Origin: Candidatus Omnitrophota bacterium
Lineage (GTDB): Bacteria; CAIJMQ01
Assembly (NCBI GenBank): GCA_018812925.1
Contig: JAHJCU010000004.1
Coordinates: 494,289 to 558,288 of the forward strand
Length of the DNA: 64,000 nt
Reading direction: 5' to 3'
Below the pieces are notes generated by a model. The model searched no databases. It had not been told where the DNA came from and was given only the letters and a program-made list of their open reading frames with translations. The position numbers were made by a program, and so were the translations under genes. Below are positions 42,326 to 51,565 of the stretch, piece by piece. Numbering within the stretch: the first letter of the stretch is position 1; every line of letters starts with the position of its first letter.

Positions 42326-42906
42326 CTTCCAAATGATAGGAATAGATACTTTGCATGTTTTTCATAATGCCTTTTGGTCCAAAAAATTATTACTTCTTCG
42401 TTTTGTTTTATTGTTCTTTCTTTGAAGGCTAACCATAAATGTAGAAAATCCATTTTATGAGAAATAAATCCTGTTATTTTCTTGGGTGTTTTCCTACATT
42501 CTAAAGTAACAGATGCGTAAGGAATTGCTTTGGGAGCTATTACTCTCCCCCCTTTAATTGAACTTAATAACGGGCAAAAAGAAGTAACCCGGCAAGCTTC
42601 TCCATCAATCACGCTCCACTGACTATCTCTAAGGAAAGTAATCCCTGAATCATCTTCAAAAACTATATCTGATACTCGTCCTTTCCCTATACGGAGTAGT
42701 TTTAGAATGAGAGGACAGTCGGTTGTTGCATTTATTAAACGGCTAATACTATTGAGATAATTTGGTTCTTTTTCTACAAGCTTCCTATTTGCAGTTTCCT
42801 CAATTATTCCAAGTTTTTTCCCCTTATTGACAAAATCTGTAAAAAGGTCCATCCGCACTTTATTTAAAACAACAGCATGAGCTCTTTCCCATCTATCATT
42901 TTTCAT
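42322..42906 (-). CDS. Protein of unknown function
   Basis: 194 aa. Starts MKNDRWERAHAVVLNKVRMDL; a centre rich in beta-forming residues (VSDIVFEDDSGITFLRDSQW); a helical end. No motif recognised. With the next two small genes it forms an orphan operon in the accessory stretch between PAC2 and the tRNA cluster. Confidence 0.6.
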   Translation of the reverse strand: MKNDRWERAHAVVLNKVRMDLFTDFVNKGKKLGIIEETANRKLVEKEPNYLNSISRLINATTDCPLILKLLRIGKGRVSDIVFEDDSGITFLRDSQWSVIDGEACRVTSFCPLLSSIKGGRVIAPKAIPYASVTLECRKTPKKITGFISHKMDFLHLWLAFKERTIKQNEEVIIFWTKRHYEKHAKYLFLSFGR

Positions 42907-42975
42907 ATTTTTTCCAGTCTATCACGTAATGAATTGTTACACAATTCAAACGTGGCTTTGCGTTTTATTTCTCCA

Positions 42976-43043
42976 CCACGTAAAAAAACTTCGTTTTTAA
43001 CGTGGTAGGCACGTTTTAATTGCTTCGCAATTAATTACGTGCC
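42976..43043. repeat. Two adjacent hairpins over the AlkD-like stop codon
   Basis: CCACGTAAAAAAAC TTC GTTTTTAACGTGG (42976-43005) and GGCACGT...AATTGC TTC GCAATT...ACGTGCC (43008-43043). The second contains the stop codon of the AlkD-like gene and has a GCGAAGC tip on the minus strand. Either could end minus-strand transcription, but neither has a clean T-run. GAATTGT-TAC-ACAATTC (42930-42946) is a third hairpin. Confidence 0.6.
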
Positions 43044-43741
43044 ATAGCTTTAGCACGCATCTTCTCCGGCATTTTTTCTATGGCGTAGCGGAGAGCGGTG
43101 CGTGGCATAACATCTTTGTTTTTCATTACATAATCAAAAACTTCTTTTTGATGTTTGTGACTTGCGACTTTAAGGAGCCAGCCGTAGCCTTTTTGGACCA
43201 TATCATCTTCGTCAATTAATAAGCTGTCGGCTATTTCAAAAATATCTTTCAGGAACATTCCTTTTCTTGCGGGAAGAATAAGTGTTACAGCGGAGGCGCG
43301 TCTTACCCATCTGTTTTTGGACTTTGTCCATATTTTTAGTTCTTTTATAAACTGCGGATATTTTTCTATGAATGTTCCTATAGTATGGTTGCAAAATGTG
43401 TCGCACTGCGCCCAATTAGTGACGTGTTTCTTAACCCATTTTTCAAAAGTTTTAAAATCTTTTGGTTCGTAATGTTTATGAAGCGAGCGTGACCAATCAT
43501 AAGCGATAAAAGATTCTTCCATATATGCGGATTTTAAAAATTCTTCACAGAGAGTAAAGATGTCTTTTTTAGGTTTGTGTTTTATGTGTTGGAAATGTTC
43601 TTTGGCTATCTTAACTACGAGAGGAGTCTTAACTCCGTGGGCTTTGATTTTTTCTTTGAAGAATTTTTGGATTGATTTGATCGTTTTTTTGTCGGCGTTT
43701 TGTTTTAGTTTCCTGCGGATGTCGGTGATTATATTGTTCAT
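43031..43741 (-). CDS. DNA alkylation repair (AlkD-like) HEAT protein
   Basis: 236 aa. All-helical HEAT-like repeat protein: FKEKIKAHGVKTPLVVKIAKEHF at the start, WDQCD-type segment as WAQCDTFCNHTIG near residue 130, SKNRWVRRASAVTLILPARKG and DMVQKGYGWLLKVASHKH, all typical of AlkC/AlkD. Excises alkylated bases without base flipping in the characterised members. The catalytic acid cannot be assigned by eye. Confidence 0.88.
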   Translation of the reverse strand: MNNIITDIRRKLKQNADKKTIKSIQKFFKEKIKAHGVKTPLVVKIAKEHFQHIKHKPKKDIFTLCEEFLKSAYMEESFIAYDWSRSLHKHYEPKDFKTFEKWVKKHVTNWAQCDTFCNHTIGTFIEKYPQFIKELKIWTKSKNRWVRRASAVTLILPARKGMFLKDIFEIADSLLIDEDDMVQKGYGWLLKVASHKHQKEVFDYVMKNKDVMPRTALRYAIEKMPEKMRAKAMARN

Positions 43742-43876
43742 ATTTTAATTCCTCCGATTTGGTAATATTATAACAAATATTTTTTTAAAAAGACTTTATG
43801 GCGAAGCGAGTAAAATTGACAATAGTCATCTATTCTGGAAAAATATGAGCGGTAAAATCAACTTGAAATTAATTTT

Positions 43877-43951
43877 CCCCCTACATTTCTCTTATACCCG
43901 AGGGGTGATTACGAAGAAATCGTCGGGTAGCGAAATGTAACAGGGGGGACT
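43877..43951. repeat. R3-like palindromic element before tRNA-Ser(CGA)
   Basis: Left CCCCCTACATTTC (43877-43889) pairs with GAAATGT-AACA-GGGGGG (43932-43948). A nested TACCCGA/TCGGGTA stem lies inside. The right end AACAGGGGGGACT equals the reverse complement of AGTCCCCCCTGTT in the R3 copies near leuB. It fills the 214-base gap between the AlkD-like gene and the tRNA. Confidence 0.7.
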
Positions 43952-43955
43952 AAAG

Positions 43956-44040
43956 GGAGAGATGGCTGAGCGGCTGAAAGCGTCCGATTCGAAATCGGAT
44001 TTCCTGTAAGGGAACGGGGGTTCAAATCCCTCTCTCTCCG
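43956..44040 (+). tRNA. tRNA-Ser (CGA)
   Basis: Acceptor GGAGAGA/TCTCTCC, anticodon stem TCCGA/TCGGA with loop TTCGAAA giving CGA, long variable arm TTCCTGTAAGGGAAC, T-arm GGGGG TTCAAAT CCC. CCA is not encoded. It is followed by the hairpin CGCCTTCGGCG (44039-44049). Confidence 0.93.
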
Positions 44041-44113
44041 CCTTCGGCGGACACAGTCCGCTAATAGATTAGTACTAAGGAGCAAATTTTACTTATTACT
44101 TAGAACTATATTT

Positions 44114-44186
44114 GCCCCGATAGCTTAGTAGGATAGAGCGCTTCCCTGCGAAGGAAGTAGTGGCCGTTCGAATCGGCCTCGGGGCA
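44114..44186 (+). tRNA. tRNA-Arg (GCG)
   Basis: Acceptor GCCCCGA/TCGGGGC, anticodon stem CTTCC/GGAAG, loop CTGCGAA giving GCG, T-arm GGCCG TTCGAAT CGGCC, discriminator A. Most bacteria read CGN with an inosine-modified ACG anticodon; an unmodified GCG is uncommon. Confidence 0.88.
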
Positions 44187-44221
44187 CTACGTTAACCTTG
44201 TTAATGAAAAAGACGTTAGCG

Positions 44222-44347
44222 AAACTAATGGTTATCGGTTTTCGCCCCTAGAAATTGCGAAGCAATTTCAGGGACCAAAGTCCCGGAAATCCTTTGGATT
44301 TCTCGGGGAAAACCAAACACCGTATTGTATTGAACGATAACCGTTGG
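44222..44347. repeat. R4 repeat interrupted by R5
   Basis: Reverse complement of the R4 copy at 27031-27090, with 64 bp (R5, 44245-44308) placed at its inner hairpin loop. R5 begins CCCCTAGAAATTGC and ends CGGGG, and holds three small stems: GAAATTGC/GCAATTTC, GGGAC/GTCCC and GAAATCC/GGATTTC. A second R5 relative is at 56533-56577. Confidence 0.8.
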
Positions 44348-44360
44348 TAGATAAATTACT

Positions 44361-44450
44361 GGAGGAGTGGCAGAGCGGTTGAATGCGGCGGTCTTGAAAA
44401 CCGTTAGATTCGTAAGAGTCTCAGGGGTTCGAATCCTCTCTCCTCCGCCA
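44361..44450 (+). tRNA. tRNA-Ser (TGA)
   Basis: Acceptor GGAGGAG/CTCCTCC, anticodon stem GCGGT/ACCGT with loop CTTGAAA giving TGA, long variable arm, T-arm GGGG TTCGAAT CCTC, CCA encoded (44448-44450). TCGCCA-GTTT-TGGCGA at 44466-44481 just after it is a probable terminator hairpin. Confidence 0.94.
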
Positions 44451-44546
44451 TTGCTTTTAAAAGTTCGCCAGTTTTGGCGAGACGGATGAAAGATGTCCTG
44501 CAATTTATCCTCTAGTCGGAATATTGTTCCGATTAAAAAACCCCCC

Positions 44547-44591
44547 AAAATAAGCAAAAATAGGCATTTTTTACATGTTTTTGCTTATTTT
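44547..44591. promoter_or_regulatory. Long AT-rich inverted repeat upstream of pepP
   Basis: AAAATAAGCAAAAA (44547-44560) and its perfect complement TTTTTGCTTATTTT (44578-44591), spacer 17 bases. It lies about 60 bases before pepP and is preceded by a C6 run. Could be an operator or a transcript hairpin. No second copy was seen in the window. Confidence 0.5.
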
Positions 44592-44651
44592 AGTTGATTT
44601 TTGTTAAAAAATGTGGTATTTTGTGCATTAATCTAAACAAACTTATAATAT

Positions 44652-45743
44652 ATGAATTACGAATTTCGCAGAAAAAAGATAATAAAAAAGTTAAAACGTA
44701 AGGGGATAGATTCGTTTCTGACCCGTGAACAGGTTAATGTGCATTATTTATGTCCTTCATTTAAAGGTGAGAGTGTGATTCTTGTAACCAAGGATATTAC
44801 ATTTTTATTGGTGGATTCGCGTTATACCCAACAGGCGAAATTTGAAATTGCGGACGAAAAAGGGATTGAACTTGTCGAAATGAGAAAGCCCTTTCTTAAG
44901 AGTCTGCTTAAATTATTTGCTAAAACAGGTGTAAAGAATACGGCTTTTGAAGTTGAGCATACAACTTATGACTTTTTTGAAACACTGAAAAAAAACTGCA
45001 GGGGAATAAAACTTGAACCGACGAAAGGTTGGGTTGAGAATTTAAGAATCATAAAAGATGATGAGGAAGTTAAAAATATCCGCCGTGCTTGTAATATCAT
45101 TGATAGGGCAATGACAACGCTTATAAAAAATATAAAATGGGGCAAGATGAGCGAGTTGGATTTGGCTAATGAGTTGGAATACGGATTAAAAAAGGAAGGT
45201 TCGGAACAGTTGCCGTTTTATCCGATTATAGCTTCGGGGAGCAGAACTTCTTTTCCACACGCACACTCTACTAATGAGCTTTTGCGGGAGGGCGAGCTTG
45301 TGATTATTGACTGCGGCGCAAGTTGCCAAGGGTATGGTTCTGACTTGACACGCACCATAGGTAAAAATATAATGGACGCGAAGAAAAAAGAGACATATAA
45401 CCTTGTCCTGAAAGTTCAAGAAACCGCAATAAAAAATGTCAAGCCCGGAGTTAAGACTTCTGATTTGTGTAAGTTAGTACGCGAGATGTTTTGGGAAAAA
45501 GATGTTGCGCAATTTTTTATTCACGGACTTGGACATGGTGTGGGGTTAAATATACACGAAGCGCCTTCTCTTTCTTCTCACGGAAGTGTGAATTTGAAAG
45601 AAGGGATGGTCATAACTATTGAACCGGGAATTTATATTCCCAATAAATACGGAGTAAGAATAGAAGATACGGTATTAGTCACTTCAAAAGGATACGAAGT
45701 GCTTACTGGCTTGTATAAAAATTGTTGGCAGGCTTCTTCTTAA
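44652..45743 (+). CDS. pepP: M24 aminopeptidase, Xaa-Pro type
   Basis: 363 aa. Creatinase N-domain (residues 1-125), then the pita-bread metallopeptidase domain with VIIDCGASCQGYGSDLTRT (two metal Asp), FFIHGLGHGVGLNIHEAPS (His) and ITIEPGIYIP, RIEDTVLV (two Glu): all five dinuclear-metal ligands present. First of the pepP-efp-accB-accC run. Confidence 0.95.
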   Translation: MNYEFRRKKIIKKLKRKGIDSFLTREQVNVHYLCPSFKGESVILVTKDITFLLVDSRYTQQAKFEIADEKGIELVEMRKPFLKSLLKLFAKTGVKNTAFEVEHTTYDFFETLKKNCRGIKLEPTKGWVENLRIIKDDEEVKNIRRACNIIDRAMTTLIKNIKWGKMSELDLANELEYGLKKEGSEQLPFYPIIASGSRTSFPHAHSTNELLREGELVIIDCGASCQGYGSDLTRTIGKNIMDAKKKETYNLVLKVQETAIKNVKPGVKTSDLCKLVREMFWEKDVAQFFIHGLGHGVGLNIHEAPSLSSHGSVNLKEGMVITIEPGIYIPNKYGVRIEDTVLVTSKGYEVLTGLYKNCWQASS

Positions 45744-45751
45744 AAAACATT

Positions 45752-46324
45752 ATGGAAACTAGAACTGTTGTTCCCAACCAATTTACTAAAGGCATGTATA
45801 TTTTCTACAACGGCGGGATTTTTTCTATCGTTGAGTTCCATCATATTAAAGTAGCACAGCGCCGAGCCACTATGGCGGTTAGAATGAAAAATATTGTTAC
45901 GGGTCAGGTTTTGGAGCCCAGTTTAAGGTCGGACGAGACGATGAAGCAGGTGATATTGGAAGACAAAAAGGTTACCTATCTTTATTCTGATGGGGGCTTA
46001 TTCCATTTTATGGATACGGAAACAGGCAAGGAAACCTCCTTATCGGCTAAAACAGTGGGTGACCAGAAATTTTATATTAAAGAAGGGGACAGCATATCTA
46101 TTGCTGAGAGCGGAGGAGCTCCTATAACCTTAAAACTGCCCGTATCTGTTACGCTTAAAATAGTTGAAACACCGCCGGGGTTTAAAGGAGATACAGCTGC
46201 AGGCGGTTCCAAACCCGCAATGCTGGAAACAGGTATTACCATTAAAGTGCCCCTTTTTGTAAAAGAGGGCGATATAGTCAAAGTGGATACTCGCACTGGC
46301 GAGTATTTAGAAAGGGCAAAATAA
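45752..46324 (+). CDS. efp: Elongation factor P with atypical tip loop
   Basis: 190 aa from [11 protein letters not shown]. Relieves ribosome stalling at polyproline. All three domains present; the C-terminal [20 protein letters not shown] and [12 protein letters not shown] match EF-P. The modified tip, normally PGKG or SGRN, reads [18 protein letters not shown], so the usual lysine is replaced by Gln/Arg. A further upstream ATG at 45722 is open but homology starts at 45752. Confidence 0.93.
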   Translation: METRTVVPNQFTKGMYIFYNGGIFSIVEFHHIKVAQRRATMAVRMKNIVTGQVLEPSLRSDETMKQVILEDKKVTYLYSDGGLFHFMDTETGKETSLSAKTVGDQKFYIKEGDSISIAESGGAPITLKLPVSVTLKIVETPPGFKGDTAAGGSKPAMLETGITIKVPLFVKEGDIVKVDTRTGEYLERAK

Positions 46325-46806
46325 TGGACCTAAAAGAGTTAAAAAAGATTATTGCGATTTTTCAGAAAGCGAAAATCGCAGAGTTGGAAGTGGAAAGCGA
46401 AGGGGTTCGGTTTAAGTTGAAAAAGGAGGTAAAGGAAAGAAAAACTTCTAATCGTAGGGAAGTTCCCGTGGAAGTTATTTCTGTACCTGCTCAACCTTTG
46501 GAACAGACTCAGAAACAGTCACAAATACAAGAGCAAGAACCAAAACTTCTAGAGGGGACGCATGAAATAGTTTCTCCGATGATCGGGACTTTTTATTCTT
46601 CTCCTGCACCCGATTCTGCGCCTTTTGTAGAGATAGGGCAGGAAATCAACGAAGACGATACGGTGTGTATCATTGAAGCAATGAAGATAATGAATGAGAT
46701 AAAGGCAGATGTTAAAGGCAAAATTATAAAAATGTTGGCGGAAAACGGTCAGCCGGTGGAATTTGGCCAGCCGTTGTTTTTGATAGAACTTCCGCCCAAA
46801 GGTTAA
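46324..46806 (+). CDS. accB: Biotin carboxyl carrier protein of acetyl-CoA carboxylase
   Basis: 160 aa. Short N-terminal helix, Gln/Pro-rich linker ([20 protein letters not shown]), then the biotinyl domain with [15 protein letters not shown] thumb and the biotinylation motif [15 protein letters not shown] near residue 118. Begins on the last base of efp's stop codon (shared A). accA and accD are not in the window. Confidence 0.96.
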   Translation: MDLKELKKIIAIFQKAKIAELEVESEGVRFKLKKEVKERKTSNRREVPVEVISVPAQPLEQTQKQSQIQEQEPKLLEGTHEIVSPMIGTFYSSPAPDSAPFVEIGQEINEDDTVCIIEAMKIMNEIKADVKGKIIKMLAENGQPVEFGQPLFLIELPPKG

Positions 46807-46808
46807 CA

Positions 46809-46948
46809 ATTATAAAACTAAAATGGTCAATAACCAAACATCAAGAAACAAGATACAAACAATATCCAATCACCAAATATCGAATAGATATGGGAAAAAT
46901 AAAAATATAATTTGGTTATTGTTTCTTGTATCTTGATTATTTTAAATA
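46809..46948. repeat. AT-rich foldback repeat, CAAGATACAA dialect
   Basis: Between accB and accC. AATAACCAAACATCAAGAAAC and AAGATACAAACAATATCC on the left; TTTGGTTATTG and TTTCTTGTATCTTGATTATT on the right. The arms are scrambled reverse complements, so the 140-base gap can fold. It breaks an otherwise tight accBC pair. Confidence 0.6.
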
Positions 46949-46951
46949 AAA

Positions 46952-48316
46952 ATGTTTTCAAAAGTACTTGTAGCAAACAGAGGAGAAATAGCTGTAAGAG
47001 TCATAAGGACTTTGAACGAAATGGGAATCCGCACGGTAGCCGTGTATTCTCAAGCCGATAAAGGTTCTCTTCATACCAAAATTGCCAATGAATCTATATG
47101 CATAGGTTCTGCGGCGGCTTCGGAAAGTTATCTTAATATGGCAGCGATAATTTCTGCGGCTGAGATAACAAATGTGGAAGCTATACATCCCGGTTATGGA
47201 TTTTTGGCGGAGAATGCGCATTTTGCGGATGTGTGCTCGTCTTGCAATATAACTTTTATAGGTCCCTCGGCCGAAGCGCTAAGATTGATGGGGGACAAGG
47301 TTCAGGCACGCAAAATTATGAAAAAAGCAGGGGTGCCTGTGACTCCGGGAAGTGAAGATGTTGTTGATAATAAAGAAGAAGCCTTGAAACTTGCTAAAAA
47401 AATTGGTTATCCGGTTATTATTAAAGCTGCAAAGGGCGGTGGTGGAAAAGGGATGAGAATAGCTTACAATGACGGAAAGTTTGTTTCTTTGTTTATCGCT
47501 TGCCAAAGAGAAGTAGAAGTAGCGTTTGGAGATGCGAGTCTTTACATTGAAAAATTTATGCCATATTCCCGCCACATAGAGGTGCAAGTACTGGCAGACA
47601 AAAAAGGAAATGTGCTTACTCTTGGAGAAAGGGATTGCTCAATTCAAAGAAGATATCAGAAGCTATTGGAAGAGTCCCCTTCTCCTGTCGTAAATGCCAA
47701 AGAAAGAAAGAAACTTTTCAAATATACGACGGAGGCGGTGAAAGCTATAAATTATACAAATGCGGGAACCGTAGAATTTCTTATGGATAAGGCGGGACAA
47801 TTTTATTTTATGGAGATGAATACCAGGTTACAAGTAGAGCATCCCGTAACAGAAATGGTTTGCAATATAGATTTAGTAAAAGAACAAGTTCGCATCGCTT
47901 CGGGCGAACTTATAGGATATTCTGCCGATTCAACCCAGCCCAAAGGATGGGCGATAGAATGCAGAATAAATGCCGAAGATATCAATGCAGATTTCATGCC
48001 TTCCCCGGGTAAGATAACAGAACTTCGTTTGCCCGGAGGTCCTTTTGTTAGGGTGGACACGCATCTTTATAACGGCTATATTATTCCTCCGTATTATGAT
48101 TCTTTGTTGGCAAAATTAATTGTGTGGGGAAGAAACAGAAATGAAGCTATTGCCCGCATGAAAAGAGCGTTAGACGAATTTATTATAGAGGGAGTTAAAA
48201 CTACGATTCCGTTTCACAAACAACTAATATCGCATCCTTTTTTTATTAAAGGCGACGATTATTCAGAATTACTTGATAAAATTTTGAGCAGGCAAAGAAA
48301 GGTCTCTGGCCTCTAG
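46952..48316 (+). CDS. accC: Biotin carboxylase subunit of acetyl-CoA carboxylase
   Basis: 454 aa ATP-grasp enzyme. VLVANRGEIAVRVIRT start, KAAKGGGGKGMRIA glycine-rich loop, ERDCSIQRRYQKLLEE and FYFMEMNTRLQVEHPVTE active-site blocks. Carboxylates biotin on AccB, the first step of fatty-acid synthesis. Confidence 0.97.
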   Translation: MFSKVLVANRGEIAVRVIRTLNEMGIRTVAVYSQADKGSLHTKIANESICIGSAAASESYLNMAAIISAAEITNVEAIHPGYGFLAENAHFADVCSSCNITFIGPSAEALRLMGDKVQARKIMKKAGVPVTPGSEDVVDNKEEALKLAKKIGYPVIIKAAKGGGGKGMRIAYNDGKFVSLFIACQREVEVAFGDASLYIEKFMPYSRHIEVQVLADKKGNVLTLGERDCSIQRRYQKLLEESPSPVVNAKERKKLFKYTTEAVKAINYTNAGTVEFLMDKAGQFYFMEMNTRLQVEHPVTEMVCNIDLVKEQVRIASGELIGYSADSTQPKGWAIECRINAEDINADFMPSPGKITELRLPGGPFVRVDTHLYNGYIIPPYYDSLLAKLIVWGRNRNEAIARMKRALDEFIIEGVKTTIPFHKQLISHPFFIKGDDYSELLDKILSRQRKVSGL

Positions 48317-48345
48317 GGAGTCGGAGAACCAAAAGGAGGTTTACA

Positions 48346-48897
48346 ATGAGAGTGTATAATGGGTTTATGTTGTTTTTAGCTACGGTGGTTTTTATAACGC
48401 TGGGAGTATTATTAATTTTACTTAGCTTGGATGTAATTACAGTAGACGCTTTGGTTAAAGATCACAGTTTTAAGATTCTGATTGGTGGAATTAGTTTTGC
48501 TCTATTAGGGATTGCGGAAATAATTATAGCTGTACAGAGTTTAAACAAAATGCCGGTAGTGGCGTTTAGCAATCCCTTGGGAGAAGTAAGAGTTGCATAT
48601 GACGCGCTTGAAGGTTATGTCAAAAGTCTAAGCACGGAAATCCACGAGATAAAAGATGCTAAACCACAAGTAGTTGCAGGTAGAGACGGCATTGAAATCC
48701 ATGTCCGATTAGTGGTAGAGAGAGATGTCAATCTTCCCGAACTTACCTCTAAGTTTCAGGATTTAGTGTCGAGATATGTTAAGGACGTGATGGGAATAGA
48801 CAGCATTACTGCTATTAAAGTTTATGTCCAAAGAATTGCGACGAGGAAAGACCGTTCTATCCAAGAGGAAAATTTTTCCAGAGAAGAGAACGCATAA
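48346..48897 (+). CDS. AmaP-like membrane protein (Asp23/Gls24 partner)
   Basis: 183 aa. Two membrane helices (FMLFLATVVFITLGVLLILL; ILIGGISFALLGIAEIIIAV) joined by a short loop, then a cytosolic domain with GLEG-like GEVRVAYDALEGYVKSLS and RLVVERDVNLPELTSKFQDLV, as in Gram-positive AmaP. In Firmicutes asp23 also follows accBC. Expected to anchor Asp23-type proteins at the envelope; none is visible here. RBS AAAAGGAGG. Confidence 0.82.
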   Translation: MRVYNGFMLFLATVVFITLGVLLILLSLDVITVDALVKDHSFKILIGGISFALLGIAEIIIAVQSLNKMPVVAFSNPLGEVRVAYDALEGYVKSLSTEIHEIKDAKPQVVAGRDGIEIHVRLVVERDVNLPELTSKFQDLVSRYVKDVMGIDSITAIKVYVQRIATRKDRSIQEENFSREENA

Positions 48898-49018
48898 ATA
48901 TCCGGATATAATAATTTTATAGTAAAAAAAGAAAGGCAACTTGTTTGCAAGTTCGCAAGTCCTGTTGTTCTTGAGTTATTACAATCTATCTTAATCTTTT
49001 ATAAAGGAGGTTTGTGTT

Positions 49019-51508
49019 TTGTCCTTAAAAAATAAATCCAAAATTACGCCCAGCGTTAAACATACAAAAGGTGTTAATCGCCCATTAGATGTTTTTCCGC
49101 TTCTTCCTTTGAGAGATATAGTTGTCTTTCCTTATATGATTGCTCCGCTTCTTGTCGGACGCCAAGTGTCTATAAATGCAGTAAATAGGGCATGGGCAAA
49201 TAAAAGCAGAACAATAGTTCTTGTTACTCAAAAAAACCCCTCGATAGAGATTATTACGCCTCAAAATTTATATAAGGTTGGAATTTTAGGGAAAATAATT
49301 CAGGCTGTAAAAATGGACGAGGGCTATTTAAAGGTTCTTATAGAAGGTCTAAAAAGAGTAAAAATAAAATCTTTTTCTCCGTTTTCCGATAAAGAGAAAG
49401 CAGGGACGTCTATGACGGTGGAAGTTTCTTATGAAGACGAGGATACGTTTTATCAGGAAGAAGTTGCTTCGGTTGCCTTTGACAATTCTTCCTTGCATAT
49501 CGCAAAAGAAGCAATGCTCATTAGTCAGATAAAAAATGAATTCAAACAATACGCTAAACTCAATACAAAGACGTTCTCTTCACGTGCTCCTTTATCGGGG
49601 CAAGGCGGTAATGATTATATAAATTCCGTTCAACAGATATCTCAGGCTGGAAAACTTGCGGATATAGTCTCTTCTTATCTTCCGTTAAAAACACAGGCCA
49701 AACAACAACTACTTGAAATATTCTCTCCTCATATAAGGTTAACTAAAGTATCTGAACTGTTGAAAACTGAAATTGAAGTTATAAAAGTTGAAGAAAAAAT
49801 ACACGGAAAAGTTAAAGAGAAGATACGTAAAACACAGAAAGAATTCTATCTGCAGGAGCAAATGAAAGCGATTCAGAAAGAGTTGGGAGGAGAAGAAGAC
49901 CCCGACATTTCTTCTTTAAAAGAAAAAATTCGCAAAAGCGGTATGCCCAAAGAAGTGGAAAAAAGAGCTTCGGCAGAGGTTGCAAAACTTTCCAAGATGA
50001 TGAGCATTTCTCCTGAGGCTACAGTCATAAGAAATTATGTTGAATGGTTAATCAATATGCCGTGGAGTAAAGAAACAAAGGACAAGCTTGATATAAAGTG
50101 GTCTGAGAAAATTCTAAACGAAGACCATTATGGTCTGGAAAAGGTAAAAGAAAGAATTTTGGAATATTTGGCGGTTAGAAAACTTGTTGGCAATCCAAAG
50201 GGTCCTATTTTGTGTTTTGCGGGACCGCCGGGAGTTGGTAAAACATCTATCGCAAAGTCCATTGCAAGGGCTTTAGGCAGGAAATTTATCCGCATTTCAT
50301 TGGGCGGAGTAAGAGACGAAGCCGAAATAAGAGGCCACAGAAGAACATATATAGGCGCCTTGCCCGGTAAAATAATTCAATCCATGCATAAAGCCGGAAG
50401 CAAAAACCCGATTTTTCTATTAGACGAAATCGATAAAATGAGTATGGATTTTCGAGGCGATCCGTCTGCGGCACTACTTGAAGTGCTTGACCCCGAACAA
50501 AACACTCAATTTAATGACCACTACCTAGATGTTGATTTTGACCTTTCGAAGGTTATGTTTATAACTACTGCAAATACTCCATACGCCATACCTCACTCAC
50601 TTTTAGATCGCATGGAAATTATTGAGTTCGACGGATATTCGGAAGAAGAAAAAAAACAAATCGCGCTTAAGTTTTTAATATCGAAATTACAAAAATCGCA
50701 CGGTTTCAAAAAGGGAGAAATATCCATTTCCAATGAAGCGCTCCATAAAATAATAAGATATTATACCCGCGAAGCAGGAGTAAGAAGCCTAGAGCGGGAA
50801 CTTTCTGCTGTTTTCAGGAAAATGGCGCGAAGAAAAGTGGAAAAGAAATATTCTAATACAAAGAAAAAAAACGGAAAAATAAAATTTCTTGTTACTGAAA
50901 AAATGGTAGAAGAACTCCTATTACCTCCGAGATATCATCATCTGATAGCGGAAGAAAAAGATGAAGTAGGGATTTCTATCGGGCTTGCCGTAAGCGAGAC
51001 CGGAGGGGAAATTCTTCTGGTTGAAGCAACTGTTATGGAAGGCAAGGGAAAACTTGTCCTAACAGGACAATTAGGAGAAGTAATGCAGGAATCGGCTCAA
51101 GCGGCTTTGTCGTATATTCGTTCTCATCATAAAGAGAAATTAAAACTCAAGAAAGATTTCTATAAAGATATTGATATTCATATTCATGTTCCCGAAGGCG
51201 CGATTCCCAAAGATGGTCCTTCTGCGGGAGTTGCCATGACAGTTGCTATGGCTTCGGCATTGGCTAAAAAGCCTGTTAGAAAAAAAATAGCTATGACAGG
51301 AGAAATTACCCTAAGAGGCAAGGTTCTTCCTGTGGGAGGCATTAAAGGCAAAGTTTTAGCAGCCTATCGTGACGGTATTAAGACGATAATTCTTCCCAAA
51401 GAAAACGAAAAAGATTTAATAGGAATTCCTGCTTATGTTAAGAAGAATATTAAGTTCTTACTCGTTGAAGAAATCGGTCAAGTTTTTGAAAAAATATTTA
51501 CCCCGTAA
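49019..51508 (+). CDS. lon: ATP-dependent protease Lon
   Basis: 829 aa. LON N-domain from about residue 25 ([15 protein letters not shown]), AAA+ domain with [15 protein letters not shown] near residue 401 and FLLDEIDKM, and S16 protease with catalytic Ser in [11 protein letters not shown] and Lys in [13 protein letters not shown]. Starts at TTG with AAAGGAGG eight bases upstream. Residues about 186-200 ([15 protein letters not shown]) interrupt the usual coupling of LN to a helix and are encoded by a partly palindromic stretch, possibly another in-frame repeat. Confidence 0.96.
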   Translation: MSLKNKSKITPSVKHTKGVNRPLDVFPLLPLRDIVVFPYMIAPLLVGRQVSINAVNRAWANKSRTIVLVTQKNPSIEIITPQNLYKVGILGKIIQAVKMDEGYLKVLIEGLKRVKIKSFSPFSDKEKAGTSMTVEVSYEDEDTFYQEEVASVAFDNSSLHIAKEAMLISQIKNEFKQYAKLNTKTFSSRAPLSGQGGNDYINSVQQISQAGKLADIVSSYLPLKTQAKQQLLEIFSPHIRLTKVSELLKTEIEVIKVEEKIHGKVKEKIRKTQKEFYLQEQMKAIQKELGGEEDPDISSLKEKIRKSGMPKEVEKRASAEVAKLSKMMSISPEATVIRNYVEWLINMPWSKETKDKLDIKWSEKILNEDHYGLEKVKERILEYLAVRKLVGNPKGPILCFAGPPGVGKTSIAKSIARALGRKFIRISLGGVRDEAEIRGHRRTYIGALPGKIIQSMHKAGSKNPIFLLDEIDKMSMDFRGDPSAALLEVLDPEQNTQFNDHYLDVDFDLSKVMFITTANTPYAIPHSLLDRMEIIEFDGYSEEEKKQIALKFLISKLQKSHGFKKGEISISNEALHKIIRYYTREAGVRSLERELSAVFRKMARRKVEKKYSNTKKKNGKIKFLVTEKMVEELLLPPRYHHLIAEEKDEVGISIGLAVSETGGEILLVEATVMEGKGKLVLTGQLGEVMQESAQAALSYIRSHHKEKLKLKKDFYKDIDIHIHVPEGAIPKDGPSAGVAMTVAMASALAKKPVRKKIAMTGEITLRGKVLPVGGIKGKVLAAYRDGIKTIILPKENEKDLIGIPAYVKKNIKFLLVEEIGQVFEKIFTP

Positions 51509-51565
51509 GGAATAGCCAAATAATTTTACCTACAAAAAGAAACTGTTTTAGCCCAAATTAATTTT

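Noticed and set aside
44225-44557. 110-codon minus-strand frame with ERIRTPETL and FNRSATPP strings
   Set aside because: It is the well-known false protein read from the antisense of tRNA-Ser (44361-44450) plus the R4/R5 repeat.
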